Positions 30,241 to 43,390 of a stretch of DNA of 64,000 nt are shown here, piece by piece. Under the pieces are notes generated by a model. That model had not been told where the DNA came from. It searched no databases and was given only the letters and a program-made list of their open reading frames with translations. Position 1 is the stretch's first letter; each line of letters opens with the position of its first letter. This DNA is from Carposina sasakii. Lineage: Eukaryota; Arthropoda; Insecta; Lepidoptera; Carposinidae. The stretch spans positions 1,426,001 to 1,490,000 of the forward strand of contig CP053155.1 of assembly GCA_014607495.2 (NCBI GenBank). Direction: 5' to 3'. Both the position numbers and the translations under genes were made by a program.

Positions 30241-31102
30241 GGACGGACGAGACAAATTCATAATCACATTCCGGCCGCCGGGTTGCGTTCAGAATTATAA
30301 TTACGTCTACCCATAGCTCGATAAATCTCTTGGCGCGATAGAGATTAGGCCGAGGGAAATAAAAATAAACGCGCCTCAGAGCGCACCGCGATGATGGTAT
30401 GACAAATTAATCGGAACGCGCACGGTTTGTAATGGCGATTTGAAAATAGAACGTCTGGACTGACCGGGAGTTTTGGAAATTGATGGTGGGCTTTTATAGT
30501 ATTAAAATTTGTTGGTCCATCGATAATGATGAGGTCAAAGCAGAATAAAAATATCTATAGTTTAACTTAACGGTTAGATGATGTTTTTAAGTTATTTAAG
30601 TATACCTATATTCTTTTTAACATAACGTATAAGGTAAGAAATATGACTTTAAAAAAATTTAGTATTATATTTGAGTAGTTTTTTTTAACGAAAAACAAAA
30701 TACAAACTTATTAAACTCCTATTATTATTTTTAAAGCTTGTTTGAGAATTTATATTTCTTCACTTAATAAAAAATATTTTCAAGTACATACTAAAAGTAA
30801 ATATTTTCATTTATTTTGAATTTTTGAATAACAAACCGTGCCATACCTATTCCCGAAGTCTGTTACCAAACATGTCGCATTTGGCTGGCAGACATAACAA
30901 CGCGTATTTATAGAACTTACCTTGTTCTAACAAATATGGTTAGCTGATAGGGTAGGTACTTTGTTTGGTCTACTTACGGGAAAATATTAGGTTACTTACC
31001 TATGTAGGTACATAGTGCTAAAATTTTATAAAAAATCCTACCTGATGATCATATATGAAAAATCAAACTAATTTAAAAAGTATCACAGGTAAATGTGTGT
31101 AA
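30241..31102. other. No gene seen
   Basis: AT-rich; no coding region, structured RNA or defined repeat could be supported. Confidence 0.4.
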
Positions 31103-31170
31103 GTGGCGTGCCCTGGGGGAGGCCTACGTCCAGCAGTGGACTGCTGGATAGGATGATGATGATTATTAGG
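31103..31170 (+). repeat. LINE-like 3' end with GAT tail
   Basis: Only the terminal GTGCCCTGGGGGAGGCCTAC, CCAGCAGTGGACTG and (GAT)n of the family at 2822 and 16549 are present, as expected of a strongly 5'-truncated insertion. Confidence 0.65.
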
Positions 31171-31989
31171 TTGAAAAGTGGGACAGATTAAACATTTTTT
31201 CTGATTTTTTTCCTGATCTGTCACCCTAGGGGGACAAAAAGGTGACAGATCGAAATATTACATATAAAAAAGGAAGCACAAGTAGTTCTTACTATTTAAT
31301 TCTTTAGAGGATTGACAGTTCTATGAAAGTTTATACAAAATATACATACGTAAGTTTAATCAATACTAAACGTAGGTGTAGTTAGGAACTCCTTTATGAT
31401 ACTGCCGTTCTAGCTACCCAATTTCAGTAATACAACCGTGTGCATCTATTTAATCTATGTGTTAAACAATATATAGCACCATTGTTAGAACAAGGTCACA
31501 AATGTTTTTTTTTTGTAATTTTTGACAATTGTGCCGTTGTTCTACTGAAGATGCGATCCAATGCAAATGCATAAGATCACTCGTAAACTCGTATGTTCAC
31601 ACCTACCTCTTTAATATTAAATATTTATACGTGGAGATTTGTAATTGGCATAGTATATATGGATATTCTTTAAGTTATTGATGCTATACTGCTGTAAATC
31701 GTCCCTAAGAGTAAATAAATGAAATAAATAAACTCGTAAGCACAAAATGGGTTTTTTCTGTTCATTTATAGTCAGATGAAGTGCATCGATGGTGAACAAT
31801 CGCGCGCTTTCTCCCGAACACATTGGCTATTGTGAGGTGATGGCACAATGTATTATCTATGGCCATAGTCTATGCTCCATAGAGCTGATGAAATATAGAC
31901 TAAATGAGAAATGCTCGAAATTAAGTCTCTATATTGGGTTTGGTAGAGTCCGTTTTATAGAATAACTCCTATATTTTAACCCCCTTCGG

Positions 31990-32113
31990 CCAGGCCAAAA
32001 CGGAGATGGCGGGTTGGCCGGAGTTGGCAAAGAATCGAGAGGTGTGGAATCAAAAGGGGGAGGCTTTTGCCCAGCAGTGGGACACCGCCACTATGGCTAC
32101 ATTAAAAAAATAA
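31990..32113 (+). mobile_element. RTE-like LINE, C-terminal coding remnant
   Basis: One frame reads ...PELAKNREVWNQKGEAFAQQ then WDTATMATLKK and a TAA at 32111. This matches the conserved C-terminal tail I know from RTE-type LINE polyproteins. Upstream sequence is lost, so this is a 5'-truncated copy. Confidence 0.6.
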
Positions 32114-32274
32114 TACTTCAATAGTTTCGAGGTCCATAGGAAAATACACACATAGGTATATAATACTACTATATAAAGTTCAATAGTATGAATATTTGGG
32201 TTATACGATGGTGTTACTCTATGGTTTTTAACCTCTTTGGTGTGCATACTAAACTTGATTAGTATAGTATACAT

Positions 32275-33299
32275 AAATAGTATAGTTTATAACTTGGTGT
32301 GGGTGGCAGTAGTGGAACCATCCTCTGAGTAAGACAATGGCCACATAATTAGATTTTATTATTTATTGGAAATTACATTCCTGATTAATTTTCGTCATAA
32401 GTTTTCATTAGAAAAGCTATAAAATATACGTAAAAGCTTTTAATCGTAAAAGTTTATTCGTGGTACATAAGTAATTTTTTTATTTAAGAAACATAACCTA
32501 CTATGTAAACTAACCAACGGATCTTATATGTAAATAGGTAAGTGAGTAGTATGAACAACTTAAATTTTAACAAAAGTCAAAGATTACAGGTTTACTTAAG
32601 GTATCCTGATTCTGAATATAATATTATCGTATTACAACTTTAAGGCCACGAATAAACAAAACTCTCTCTCGTAACATTCTTTTGTTTAAGGGTGGTCGGG
32701 GGTGAAAGGTCAACGCACCTCCAAGACCGGCGAATGAATGAATGAATGGTATGTCATGCAATTTGCAACTGTAATTCGACTCGGTGCGGCGAAACCTATT
32801 TAAAATATAAATTGCGAAAGGGGTGTCACAGATGAACATAACAGAAGTTTATGTAAATTGCTAAACTTTAAATCTTCTGACAAATTGAAGTTAGGTTGTT
32901 TTTCGCCTCATTAGCCATAAAGAACTTGAAGAAGAAAAGGTACAGAAACACTATAAAGTTCGAATGAATAAACGGGCGGCCGCTGATTCCTCGCTTCTAT
33001 TTTCGAACGACTCTATCACAAATTCATAATATGAAAGGTTTTCGATAATTTTAATCACTTCTTAGTAAGAAGTTCTTACGGTTGCCAGCTTTACAGTATG
33101 TTAGCATCCACACAGTTTTAAACTTGCGTTCAGAAACGTAATGAATTGCTCATTGTGTATTGAAATACCGCCGGTTTCTGAACGAACACAAAGCTCTCAC
33201 TCCGCCCGTGCAAAGGTTAAACTTTTCACTACGCAAAAGTTCAAATGCCAATTATATTTTACGCATATTTTTTTTTACATATAATAGAGGTACACACGG
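32275..33299. other. No gene seen
   Basis: AT-rich with a small GAATGAATGAATG microsatellite near 32731. No supported gene. Confidence 0.4.
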
Positions 33300-33500
33300 T
33301 TCTGTTCCCGATATAGGGTAGTCAGAAATGCAGGTTCAAAAGGAGATCCCACGGCCACCTTTAGCAGCGGGGACAGATGTAAGTGCTCAGTGACAAGTGG
33401 CTAGCTTATCGCCTAAATTGAGATTGCACAGAGTTCCTTAGTCGACTCTTACGACAAAAGAGATGCAGCATGTATTCTAATGAAGCCGCGCAAAGGCAGA
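33300..33500 (+). repeat. Dispersed repeat (GTCGACTCTTACGAC family)
   Basis: TCTGTTCCCGATATAGGGTA, AAAAGGAGATCCCACGGCCA and CCTTAGTCGACTCTTACGAC, collinear with 29705-29895. A partial copy follows at 34245-34330. Confidence 0.6.
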
Positions 33501-34349
33501 GATCTTCCCTCTAGTACGTTCCAAACATACCTTCTACCTACTTAACCTCGTCAAAACTGATTACATTGCACGATGCACTATGTGGTTAGATCAATGAAAA
33601 ATCAATTTATCTTATTTGTATGATGATGATGACATCATCAGATGAAACGTCTCGCAGATGTGGTTAAAGTTAACTGGTTTGTTACCCAATAGTAGTGGAC
33701 ACAGTTTTGATATAGTTGATTTGGCTGTATGATTTGAGTTTCTGGCAGTTGATAAGACTCTTGATATAGGTATATACTCTGGGAGACGCATGGCGGTAAA
33801 GTTATCTGTAAAAACGAATTTGTAAAATATGAAATCATACGAGAATCATACATAACGATTTACTTTAGTTTGATAGACGATAATGCCGTGGGAAATTAAA
33901 GCATTCTACACCAATGACACACCCTGCTGATTTAAGCTTACACGTTGGCCAGAGTTTAAAAAAAGGAAAGGTTTATAAAGGACATATTTTTCATAGAAAA
34001 ATATTGCTTCTTGCTACCTTGTTTCGTTTGAAAACGGAAGTTGAAATTAAACGTACCTTATATGTATGTCCATAAGCCCTTAATAACGGTCGATAAAGTA
34101 ATACACTGAGTGATGCCTCTTATACCGTCTGTCGATAGATCATCCATCTTGTCTTATCTTAATATATTCCTTGGGAGAGGAGCGGGTTTGGGAGTTCAGA
34201 ATGACGGGGGAATTTTGAAACATTAACATACTTAAACACACGGCTGTGTTCCGAAACTGCAGGATCAACAAGGAGATCCTATAGCCACGTTTAGCACAGC
34301 TGGGTAAAGTTTAAAAGATCAGTGACGATTCGGATTGCCAGATTCTTAT

Positions 34350-34490
34350 TATAATGGAGAAAGATTTCGTTGTTTGTTTGTATTAAATAGGGTCTAGAAC
34401 AACTGAACCGATTTGAAGAGTTCTTTCATTAATAGAAAGCTTAACTATCGTTGGGTAACATAGGCTACTTTTTATCCCGGTGTAAAATAA
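34350..34490 (+). mobile_element. Helitron-like fragment
   Basis: TTGTTTGTTTGTATTAAATA, ACAACTGAACCGATTTGAAG and TAGGCTACTTTTTATCCCGG match the interior of the copy at 4853. The 3' end is missing. Confidence 0.5.
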
Positions 34491-34525
34491 GGTTTAGGAG
34501 AGACAGGCAAGTATAGTTACTTTCT

Positions 34526-34622
34526 TAAGCCTCGAGAACACCGGATGCGTACAACTCAGAGGTACATGTACGTTTACGCATACCTACGTGTACGCATACG
34601 CATCTGGTGTGCTCGAGGCTTT
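34526..34622. repeat. Small foldback repeat
   Basis: TAAGCCTCGAGAACACCGGA...TGCGTA at the left pairs with TACGCATCTGGTGTGCTCGA...GGCTTTA at the right, arms about 24 nt with a few mismatches. The centre is rich in TACGCATAC. Confidence 0.7.
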
Positions 34623-35023
34623 AGTGCTGAAATATGATAAGAATTCCAAAGGTTACTAAAACCCTCCTTGCACATGTTTGCGTCACGCTTACATTATGCA
34701 CTAGGTATCGATTCCGCGACCCTTTTTCTATCGATTATATGCGTTCCATTAAACCAATCCTTTGGAGGACGGCGCTAGTAGTTTGGTGTACGACTATATC
34801 ATCGGTGTGATTGCATAGAAAAAATGTTAGTTCCGAATTTGCCCACTTTAAGAGTCCATAGTCCTCCACCACAATGGAAACAACCTTGCTTTAAGAGTCC
34901 ATAGTTCAGGACTTCGAAAGTACGAACCTTCAACTGTACGCACACTACACTACTTACTTACTTAGAGAGCGAAAATCCTTATTCTAAGACCAAGTGTATA
35001 TTAAGTATTCTATTTATATAAAT

Positions 35024-35110
35024 TACTAGCGGCCTCCCGCGACTTCATTCGCGTGACGGATTGCACCCGTGCGAGCCCCGGCTTCCCTAGTTATACATAT
35101 AAACCTTCCC
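35024..35110 (-). mobile_element. Helitron-like 3' end
   Basis: On the minus strand the sequence runs through GGGGCTCGCACGGGTGCAAT and GAAGTCGCGGGAGGCCGCTA to CTAGT, the canonical end of this family. The 5' part is not recognisable. Confidence 0.55.
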
Positions 35111-35427
35111 CATAAATCTCCCTATCTATTTAAAAAGTGTTTAATGTTTTTACTTCATTGCGTAAGATTTTAATAACCATACTTTAAACGCTAAATCCAA
35201 GTATTTTCAGACCAAAAGTAAATGGTAACTATTCTAAAGTCTTGACAGATGACTGCTTCTAAAGGAGCAAATAATTAAATGTGCCATTACATATACTTAC
35301 CAGCATATTTTACCATATACAGACCAAATTACATGCAAAAGCTACCTTGTATCTAATAACTCCCTAGGTAGAAGGTAATAATGACCATAGGTCTTTATGG
35401 TATTAATGACAGTATAATAATTATCGT

Positions 35428-35663
35428 CGTCGTCAGCCTATTGCAGTCCACTGCTGGACGTAAGCCTCCCCCAGGGCACGCCAAAAGGCTACTGCCATAG
35501 AGGGTTTGCCCATAGTCACCACGCTGGGCTGGCGGGTTGGTGACCGTAGTCTGATTTTTTGACTATGTTGCTGCTGCCCACCTCCCGGAAACCCTTAATC
35601 GCCTCGTATGATACCTTCGGTCAGGTGGTATGAATTCTACTCTGCCGGCACCACGCGGCATTA
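35428..35663 (-). mobile_element. LINE-like retroelement 3' region
   Basis: Minus-strand copy of the 2822 and 16549 family: begins (minus sense) CCGCGTGGTGCCGGCAGAGT and ends GACTGCAATAGGCTGACGAC with a short GAC tail. Confidence 0.65.
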
Positions 35664-36242
35664 TAATAATTATACTAAGATTATAACACCTAAGTAAAAG
35701 ATATTTTCACTCAGTTCTGATTGGTCAATGCAGATATGGCAATCAAATGATCAATCTGTTTGCACGCCTAGCATAATTTCTATATTTTTGTATACTTATA
35801 GGTATAGTTTTATACACTTTTCTACATTAACAGAAATTTAAAAGTGACTCATGTTAATCTGTTCGCGCAATTTCCCACAAAAGGGTAACGAAGTTTTCAC
35901 TTATTATTATAATATATTTATTATATTATTATTATTATACCTATATACGAAAAAAAAAATATCTATAATACTCGTACCTACATAGTTTCCCTAGGTCCAC
36001 TAATTTCGCACATTCCAGACGAACAGAAAACAATTGTAATTTTATAATATTCATAGATATACAGCGGATATAAATAGTAAATATCTAGACATATTTATCA
36101 TTGTATTGTTAAGGTGCGGGACACAGTCGGCAGTCACCGTGGACAGGACAATGGTCACTGTGACCAGCGACACCGGGTGCCACCGGTCTCGTGGGCCCAT
36201 GGAGTTGATACAAGCAAGAGTTTCAATAACTATTTTTATTTG

Positions 36243-36381
36243 AAAATAGCAAGGGCCAGGGGCTTAGACTAATTATTACATTGTTCCCTAAACTCTGTTT
36301 ATAAAAATTTCAAGGGCGTAGGTAGGGGCTTTAGACAATTATTACATTGTCCTGCTTTAGCTCCCGGCCCTTGCTATTTTA
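36243..36381. repeat. Foldback repeat
   Basis: AAAATAGCAAGGGCCAGGGG at the left pairs with the right-hand CTCCCGGCCCTTGCTATTTT. Inside, GACTAATTATTACATTGTTC and GACAATTATTACATTGTCC form a direct duplication. Non-coding. Confidence 0.65.
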
Positions 36382-36619
36382 TGAGCTATAGAGAAAATAA
36401 TTATACAAGCGATAGTGAAAAGCTATCGAAATATTTTCTCCAATAGTATTAGGTATATTCGGAGTTTTGTAAAATTTACAGTTTAACGCTTTTCTAAGTG
36501 GGGACTACCCACCCCAACCCTTATTCCGCTGAGGCCCATGGAAAATAGAGTCGCTATTGCAAGAATAACAGGTAGAAGAGCACTATGATATATATGTATA
36601 GTGGTGTATAATACTGTAA

Positions 36620-36850
36620 AGGTAGCATGTAGTCCGTTTCATGAATTCCTATGCCTTATTTCGGTATCGACACAGAAAATGTGAGGGTCTATATATAGTC
36701 CGTTTCATAGAATTCCTATGCCTGATTTCGAAACTAACCTTTTTTTGTATCCAGTGACACAGAAAATGTGGTCATACTCATCAACAGGGTCATACACATA
36801 GAAACTAACGCTACGCCATCATCCATCGGAACTATATGGCGGTGAAACGC
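36620..36850 (+). repeat. Dispersed repeat (AGTCCGTTTCATAG family), partly duplicated
   Basis: AGTCCGTTTCATGAATTCCT near 36631 and AGTCCGTTTCATAGAATTCC near 36698 show a tandem duplication of the 5' part (about 67 bp). The rest of the unit runs to about 36850. Confidence 0.6.
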
Positions 36851-37804
36851 ACATTACAGTGATAATAGCATCTCCTCGCTATACCTGGTTCATAGTGGCA
36901 CCGGTCTAGTGGGCCCATTCCCATTGTCTGAGGATCTACGTCTTGAATAGTGTCTTAAATGCTGGGGTTATATTAATGCAAGTGTAATCTTCGCTTGAAC
37001 TCTCTTAGCGCATAATATTGTGCATGAGAACAGCACTATAAACTTAAGTAAATATAAACGTAAAGTAAATAGTAGTAATCAACAACTCGCATTAATGTGC
37101 ATAGGAAGATGCACATTTGGTTGGTTGGTGCGTGGCAAGCCATAAGAAGTATATTTGTGTCAAAAACTTGTTATCTGGGGTGAAAAGGATCAAAATAGTA
37201 GCGGGTATCATGTCTTGTCATATTCGTCAATCATAACCATAATGGCAATAGTTTGCAAGCACCAACTTCATATTAACTAATATCCGACATTGAACGTCCA
37301 AATAAACTCTAAATTGATAAACAGAGAATTGGCCAACTTTGCTGCGCTTGTGTTTAAAAAATCGAACCCTTCTCAAAATCAACCTACTTCACTTTAATCC
37401 CGTTTTGATGAAACAAATAAGGAACGATTAAAAATAGAACAGGGTTGTGCAAAATACAATAAACAAGTTGGTGTAATATGGAGATGCAGAACAAACAGAG
37501 TACAAAGGACCACGTGACGCCTCGAGCTATTCTGTAATGCCAAGTTTAATACTCTGTTGTTGACAACTCTATCCCTTATTAATAAAGTAGGATTAAAATG
37601 CGAAATGCTTTAAACTTTATTTACTTGCTTTCTGTATAAATAGGTATACTAAGTAAACACATATTTAGTAAATACTGTCCAAATAACCTCTATCTATACA
37701 TATAAACTGCTTTATTCTGAATAACTAACTAATCAACGCACAGTCTAAACTAAACCGCTGATCTTAGAGATATGAAACTTGGAAGGTGTATTCTTTGTAT
37801 GATA

Positions 37805-38737
37805 AATAAATGAAATTGTATAATATTATTTTCCTTTACTATTTTATCAATATTTTGGTGAATTTTTGAATTTTTTCATTAAAATTTAACTAATTCACCC
37901 AATACTATTTGGTTTGTGTGCACAAATAGTATATATTTATTTGAAATATAAATTATAAAATTATTAATAAAGAAATGGAAAAAATTCCTCACCCGGGTGG
38001 GAATCGAACCCACGACCTCTGCATTCCGCGTGTCAGTGCTCTAACCACTGAGCCACCGGTCAATTACTCGGATGACGAATTTTACCATCTCTTTTCTAAA
38101 TTACATATTGGCAACGTTATTTTTCATCCCGATAGCTATACACTAGCCAAATCTCGGCAAACAAAGCTGAATCCCTCAGCACAATGTTTAAAGATGAAAC
38201 GATAAACCATATCCTAACGGATTATATTAATGGAGAAGTGTTTTTATAAATTTATCTTAGTCGAGATATTATATATTATAAAATTATTAATAAAGAAATG
38301 GAAAAAATTCCTCACCCGGGTGGGAATCGAACCCACGACCTCTGCATTCCGCGTGTCAGTGCTCTAACCACTGAGCCACCGGTCAATATAAATAATGGTG
38401 GGTAATTATTTATATATTTTTTAATACTAAAGAGGGTAGTTAATTCTGTGTAGGCAATGTGTTGGGTTTTAGAGTTTCATAATAATTAGTGGTTTACTAA
38501 TTTACTAATTTCTATAATCCTGAGGATGCCACGGTTGTTGGCGAAACATATGTAGATTATTTATCTAGTTTTTTATTTCGGAATAATGCAATGTATTGTC
38601 TTGCATGCTAGGTGCTCGGGTCTGGTTTCTCGTGGCGATTGTAGTTAGTGCAAGTGCCTGTTTTCGCAGTTATGAGTTATCAGATCCGAGGGTCAGTGGA
38701 GGGTGTAGTGCCCGGTGGTGGGCACACCCATAGTGAA
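37805..38737 (-). mobile_element. TTCACTATGGGTG repeat inserted in a Helitron, with SINE units
   Basis: Flanked by a perfect 13-bp direct repeat TCTTTGTATGATA (37792-37804 and 38738-38750). On the minus strand it begins TTCACTATGGGTGTGCCCAC and ends near CAATTTCATTTATT, which looks like a retroelement with variable-length target duplication. It contains two tandem SINE-bearing units (37945-38070 and 38266-38392). Confidence 0.7.
37945..38392 (-). repeat. Tandem dimer of a 322-bp SINE-containing unit
   Basis: Two tRNA-derived SINE heads (GGTGGCTCAGTGGTTAGAGC, GGTTCGATTCCCACCCGGGT) with the ATTTTTTCCATTTCTTTATT tail are identical over about 115 bp and lie 322 bp apart in the same orientation. 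The intervening body (GATAAATTTATAAAAACACT ... GCCAATATGTAATTTAGAAA in minus sense) recurs with another SINE pair at 56150-56645, so unit and spacing belong to one repeat. Confidence 0.75.
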
Positions 38738-38844
38738 TCTTTGTATGATATAAGCACCCGATAGGATTTCCCGAAATTCCCGTGAGAACTTAGAAATCCT
38801 GCTTTCTTAAGTTTACGTGGACAAAGTCATAGGCAGCCACTAGT

Positions 38845-41480
38845 ATTCAATAAATACTACAATAACAGCATGAAGTTGTAATTTACAAGCTTAATTTTAA
38901 AACAAATTGCGACGCCCCATGCCACCAGGTGATGCACGTTCATAAGTATACGAACATACTGCCAGCGCGTGAGGTCGTAACCCGACACCGCTTGCAATTC
39001 ACTGGCTGTATGTGACGGGGTGCCCTTTGCCGTGAAACGTTAAAAAATGTAAATTCATTTTGGCGGGAAGCACAGATTATATTGACAAATTGTAAGCTCT
39101 CGTTTTGAAAACTTTTTGTGTAGCCACTATTAAGTGTCCATCGATACTTGTATGATTTCTTGTAAGTAAACGTTTTTTAGTAAAAAAGAAAATCTTTTTA
39201 GCCCAGAGGCAGTCTGTTAGGTGGGTATACTAGAGATAGTAGCAATTCAGGAGTTTACTTAAGTATATTGCTCCCAGTTTACCAATAATGCAGCTCTATC
39301 ATTATTTTCATATTCAAAAAGGTAATAGATAATCATTATTACTTTGTTAAGCACACGTAATTTTAAATTAAGAAGGTACATAGTTCTATAGATAGATAGA
39401 ACTTTAAATGCGTTCAATTTTCTTAAATTACAGATTATAACGTATAATATAAGCTCAAAGGTGGATAACCATAGTGTAAATAAATATTGGACTTTGGGAA
39501 AACAGAGTGGCGCTAGTTTAGAAACTTTCCTAGTAAAATTTGTAACAAAAATACTAGTTCTGATTATGTCTACTTTACAATAGTTAAATTGTATCCAGTA
39601 TTAAACCTCTCAAACGCCGATCAAAGTATAATTTACTTTAGCATTTCCATTAAACAGTTACAGAGAACAAGCTCCGGTAATGGATGCCGCGATGTTGGCC
39701 CCATTTTGAACTTATTAAATACCCTTTGAAGCTTTTACGAATTATTTAAACTCTGGTATAAGAAGGCGTAATTTTATCTTACTATTTATCTGGTTAAGAA
39801 AGAAAATAAAAGAAAAGATTTATTTTACAACTTGATTTTGTGCTGGAAAAGATGTAGTAGGCTCATTTAGGCCCTTATTACGTATAGGACTTAATTTATG
39901 CATAGGGTGATAAAATATAAAGTTTCGCTAATTATCCCAAAGCACGCAAATTACAAACCTACATTTCACCTTTTAGTCTATTACGCTCCACATGGTAAGC
40001 CTGCCACCGCTTTTTGGGCACAAATAATCTAGCGACCGATAATATACCCCAGAAACGATTCTGTGTCATTATAAATATCTAAGTAACAAGGTGTTATAAA
40101 TGTTATAAGCTACTTCCATATAGCAATAAAAAGACGCTCTCCTCATTTTGTTCACGACCTGCTATGTGCTAACGTTAGCACATGCCTCTCACACACTGAG
40201 CTAAACCCTCTCTACAACTAATTATATTCTACCTGAGGACATGCAGAGGAACGTAATTACCTCCCATGGAGCAAGCACGTAGAGGAGATGGCTTTACAGC
40301 CGTAGCAAATTATTATTGTATTGTGATGTGATGGCAAATTGTGCAATATTCACGTTGAAATGTCAAATTCCTTTGAGTTTACTATTTTTTTTTCATGCAA
40401 TCAATGACTTTTGTACGATTTTCGCTACAAAATTGCTTTTCATAGAATTAGGGGGTAGGTCACAGAGTTCTCAGAGGAAATATGATATTACTTCGAGAAA
40501 TGCACTATTACCTACTTTTTATTATAAAATTATTAATTCTACTACTTCTAATTAAACTACTTCTTATTATCTAGTCTATTCTAGTATATTTTTAAATTTA
40601 CTATAAAGAAAGTTATAGGTATAGTTAAATATATTTAAAACAAATGAGATATTGAAAAATATGTTTCCATTAGGCACCTTTAGAAGCCTAGGTAACTAGG
40701 TATATAGTATATCAGGGTGTACTACGAGCAGGTGAAGTTGTCGCGCGTAAAGATACATCTGTCTTCATAGTAGCTTCCTCTTCATATTTCTTCGTTCATG
40801 GTATACCTGACGCTGTATAATGGCCCAATAAGTTAATTAAACGGAGATTTCCGGGCCGTGCGCCCAGTGTGTAAGGGCCTCATTTCAGCCTAATAAATTT
40901 GATTGTACTTAGGTAATTTGTTCTGATGATTTATGGGATGATTGTGAAGCTGTTTTAGGTAAGAGGGAAGAATATAATTATATCTCATAAAAGCCGCCTA
41001 TGTGTTGTATGAAATACCTTTCCGAACGGTATTAGTTGCCCAAAGCTGTTAATGTTAGAGACCTGAAACTTAAAGGTTGTGACGATGGCGTACGATAAGA
41101 AAATATGACTTTAAAGTTTGCACGGACGAAGTAACGAAAATATGCTCAATTTTACGCGAAATAGACAAATAGTCTGAATGCAATTATTCCATATACCTAG
41201 TAAGAACAACAAAACAAACATAAATATAATAATACATATAAATGTGTCATAAATATAATGTTATTTACCCTTTAACGGGCGAGAAATATAAGTGACTTTT
41301 ATGATCCTGCCAATTACAGAAGCGTGTCCGGTGGAGAGCTCGTTGATTACTCCAAGTGTTTTTAAATTAGTCCGTTTATGTCTCGAACAGAAGAAATATA
41401 ATTGGGTTTTTTAATAAGGCATTAGAATTGAAAAAATATTGGTAAAAGCTGTCAAATAACTATAAAAGGAAGTTCATATG
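38845..41480. other. No gene seen; AT-rich DNA
   Basis: About 2.6 kb without a supported gene. A block near 38930-39050 (GCCGTGAAACGTTAAAAA) resembles 6290 and 7040. Otherwise no defined element. Confidence 0.4.
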
Positions 41481-41645
41481 CTGATGCGGGCTTCATTAGA
41501 ATACATCGGCTGCATCTCTTTCAGTGTGTGTCGTAAGAGTTGACTACATAAGGAATTTGGGCAACCTCTCAGAGGCAATAAGCTAGCAACCTGTCATTGA
41601 TCATTAACATCCTGTCTTGTCCTCACTATCCGTCCGTTATCTAGC
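41480..41645 (-). repeat. Dispersed repeat (GTCGACTCTTACGAC family)
   Basis: GCGGGCTTCATTAGAATACA, GGCTGCATCTCTTTCAGTGT and AACCTCTCAGAGGCAATAAG match the complement of 29705-29895. Confidence 0.55.
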
Positions 41646-41667
41646 TACTTTCATTTCGGGAACACAC

Positions 41668-42021
41668 TTTCCCGAATACTACGGAATCTCCTCATCATCA
41701 CGATCATTTTTCTCCATGGAAGTATACCTGGGAAGTGTCTGGTTCCCAAGATATTAGGGTCCAAAGTTGAGTAAATAGACAGCGTTTTTTTTTGCATAAA
41801 TGCATGTAGACGCGTGTAGGTAACAAAATTTTTTCACGAAAAATAACTAAAATCTGTCTATAAAGAAACTAACACAAATACTGGATGGATACAATAATTT
41901 CGTCCTATCCAGTAATTTAAAAAAATTTACATCGTTTCCCAGCAATTTTTTTTGACAAAAACTTACTTTATCTGATGTAGCACGTATCCTTCATAAAGGA
42001 TGGCAACGAGAAAACATCCTG
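41668..42021 (-). mobile_element. CAGGGTG-ended MITE, copy f
   Basis: The left terminus is lost (begins CCCGAATACTACGGAATCTC); the right end is ACATCCTG at 42021. The interior is collinear with copies g and h. Confidence 0.75.
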
Positions 42022-42419
42022 TATGTATGTAAATGAAAAATCAGTAAGTAATACTTAGACAACTAGGAGGTGTATTAATTATGTCTTGCTCGAGAACAAA
42101 TCCCCCGACCTATGGCTTGGCTGCCACAGCCACGTCAATCATTTTGCACACAATAATCGATTACTATTTATTAGTATTACCGACCATTGACAATGTAGAG
42201 TGAGTGATAAAAGCTCTCTATAATAGCTCAATGGGCTGATTCATAAGACTGGTCCACATCTAGTGGAAAGGCGCGGCATCACTGCTCTTCTATGAAACAA
42301 ATGTTTATGTTCTCTGTGGTAGATCATAGATAGGTTATGTAGGTAGGTGTACTTACAGCTTTTATCTATACGTGAATTTACAAAATCTGCTGAAAAACGC
42401 AAAAAAAATACGACGATTT

Positions 42420-42600
42420 TCTAAACATTTATAAAATGTAGCTAATGGATCTACAGCCTGAATCGCTGACCTTAGAGACCTGAATCTTAGCGGATATTTT
42501 CGATGTGTGATCGTTTTTAATAAAGGATTTTCCAAAATTCTCATGGGGACAGAAGAAATGGGAATTTCAAAGCTTACGAGAACGAAGTCCTGTGCAACCG
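42420..42600 (+). mobile_element. Helitron-like fragment
   Basis: CTACAGCCTGAATCGCTGAC, TTTTCCAAAATTCTCATGGG and ACGAGAACGAAGTCCTG match the 3' half of the copy at 37693. The CTAGT end is missing. Confidence 0.5.
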
Positions 42601-43227
42601 AATGATTATGCTTATTATATATTCTAATTTCTGCGAGGCACATGCACCTTTTAATAGCATATTTGCTAGTAGACGTGCCTTATATCCGGAGCGTGTGCAA
42701 ACGACATGTGTGGGCGGGCCTTAACAAACAGATATTAATGATATAGACCGTGTAATGCGCGAAACGGAACGTAAGCCGACAATGATGTCGTTGCGGCTTA
42801 ACGATGGCGCCACTTTGTATGTACATCAAGCCTTATGTGTACGACGTTTGTTAGTTGCAGTTTTTCGCCGTTGTTTAAAGAGATCTCGACTTTTCATGTC
42901 GCTTATAATCCGATGCGTTAATAGCGGCGCTACTATCTATGGAACTAGTAAATATTTACTATCAGGTGACATAAGTTTTTGATTATTCCCATGGTGTTGT
43001 GGGTACGTGCTTTATAAGCATTGCTTAATGAATTTACCGCTAATGATGTATTAATTTCTGGTGTCGAAGGTCGTACTTAGGCTGTAGGAGTTGATTTATT
43101 TTTATTGGGATTAGTTTCTGAGATTAACGTCGATTGGGACAAGATTGTAGGTAGATCATAGATCTGATAGTTAAGCCGCGTCTCCTATACAACATCGCGA
43201 CGTTGTCACATGACGCGCAACGTAGGT
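42601..43227. other. No gene seen
   Basis: No supported gene. An open frame near 42755-42982 has no recognisable domain and overlaps GGCGCCACT and GCGGCGCTAC motifs of the kind common in lepidopteran repeats. Confidence 0.35.
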
Positions 43228-43390
43228 ACTAGAGTCCGTTTCATAGACTAACTAATAACTCTGTGCTTGATTTCGGAACTAACATTTTTTGAACGCAGTA
43301 ACACAGATAAAATGTAGTCATTCATACTCGTACATACACATAGTAACTGCCGCCATCATCCAAAGGATCTATTTGGTGAAACTCACTGTA
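43228..43390 (+). repeat. Dispersed repeat (AGTCCGTTTCATAG family)
   Basis: AGAGTCCGTTTCATAGACTA, GCTTGATTTCGGAACTAACA and ACACATAGTAACTGCCGCCA, ending near ATCTATTTGGTGAAAC. Confidence 0.6.

Larger units (their letters stand above)
37693..38844 (+). mobile_element. Helitron-like element split by an insertion
   Basis: The 5' part 37693-37804 begins TCTATACATATAAACTGC. The 3' part 38751-38844 ends CAGCCACTAGT. Together they make an element of about 206 bp, typical of the short Helitrons here. A 933-bp insertion separates the two parts. Confidence 0.65.

Noticed and set aside
37975..38205. Frame beginning MEKIPHPGGNRTHDL
   Set aside because: This is the well-known spurious translation of the tRNA-derived SINE head and tail, not a protein.
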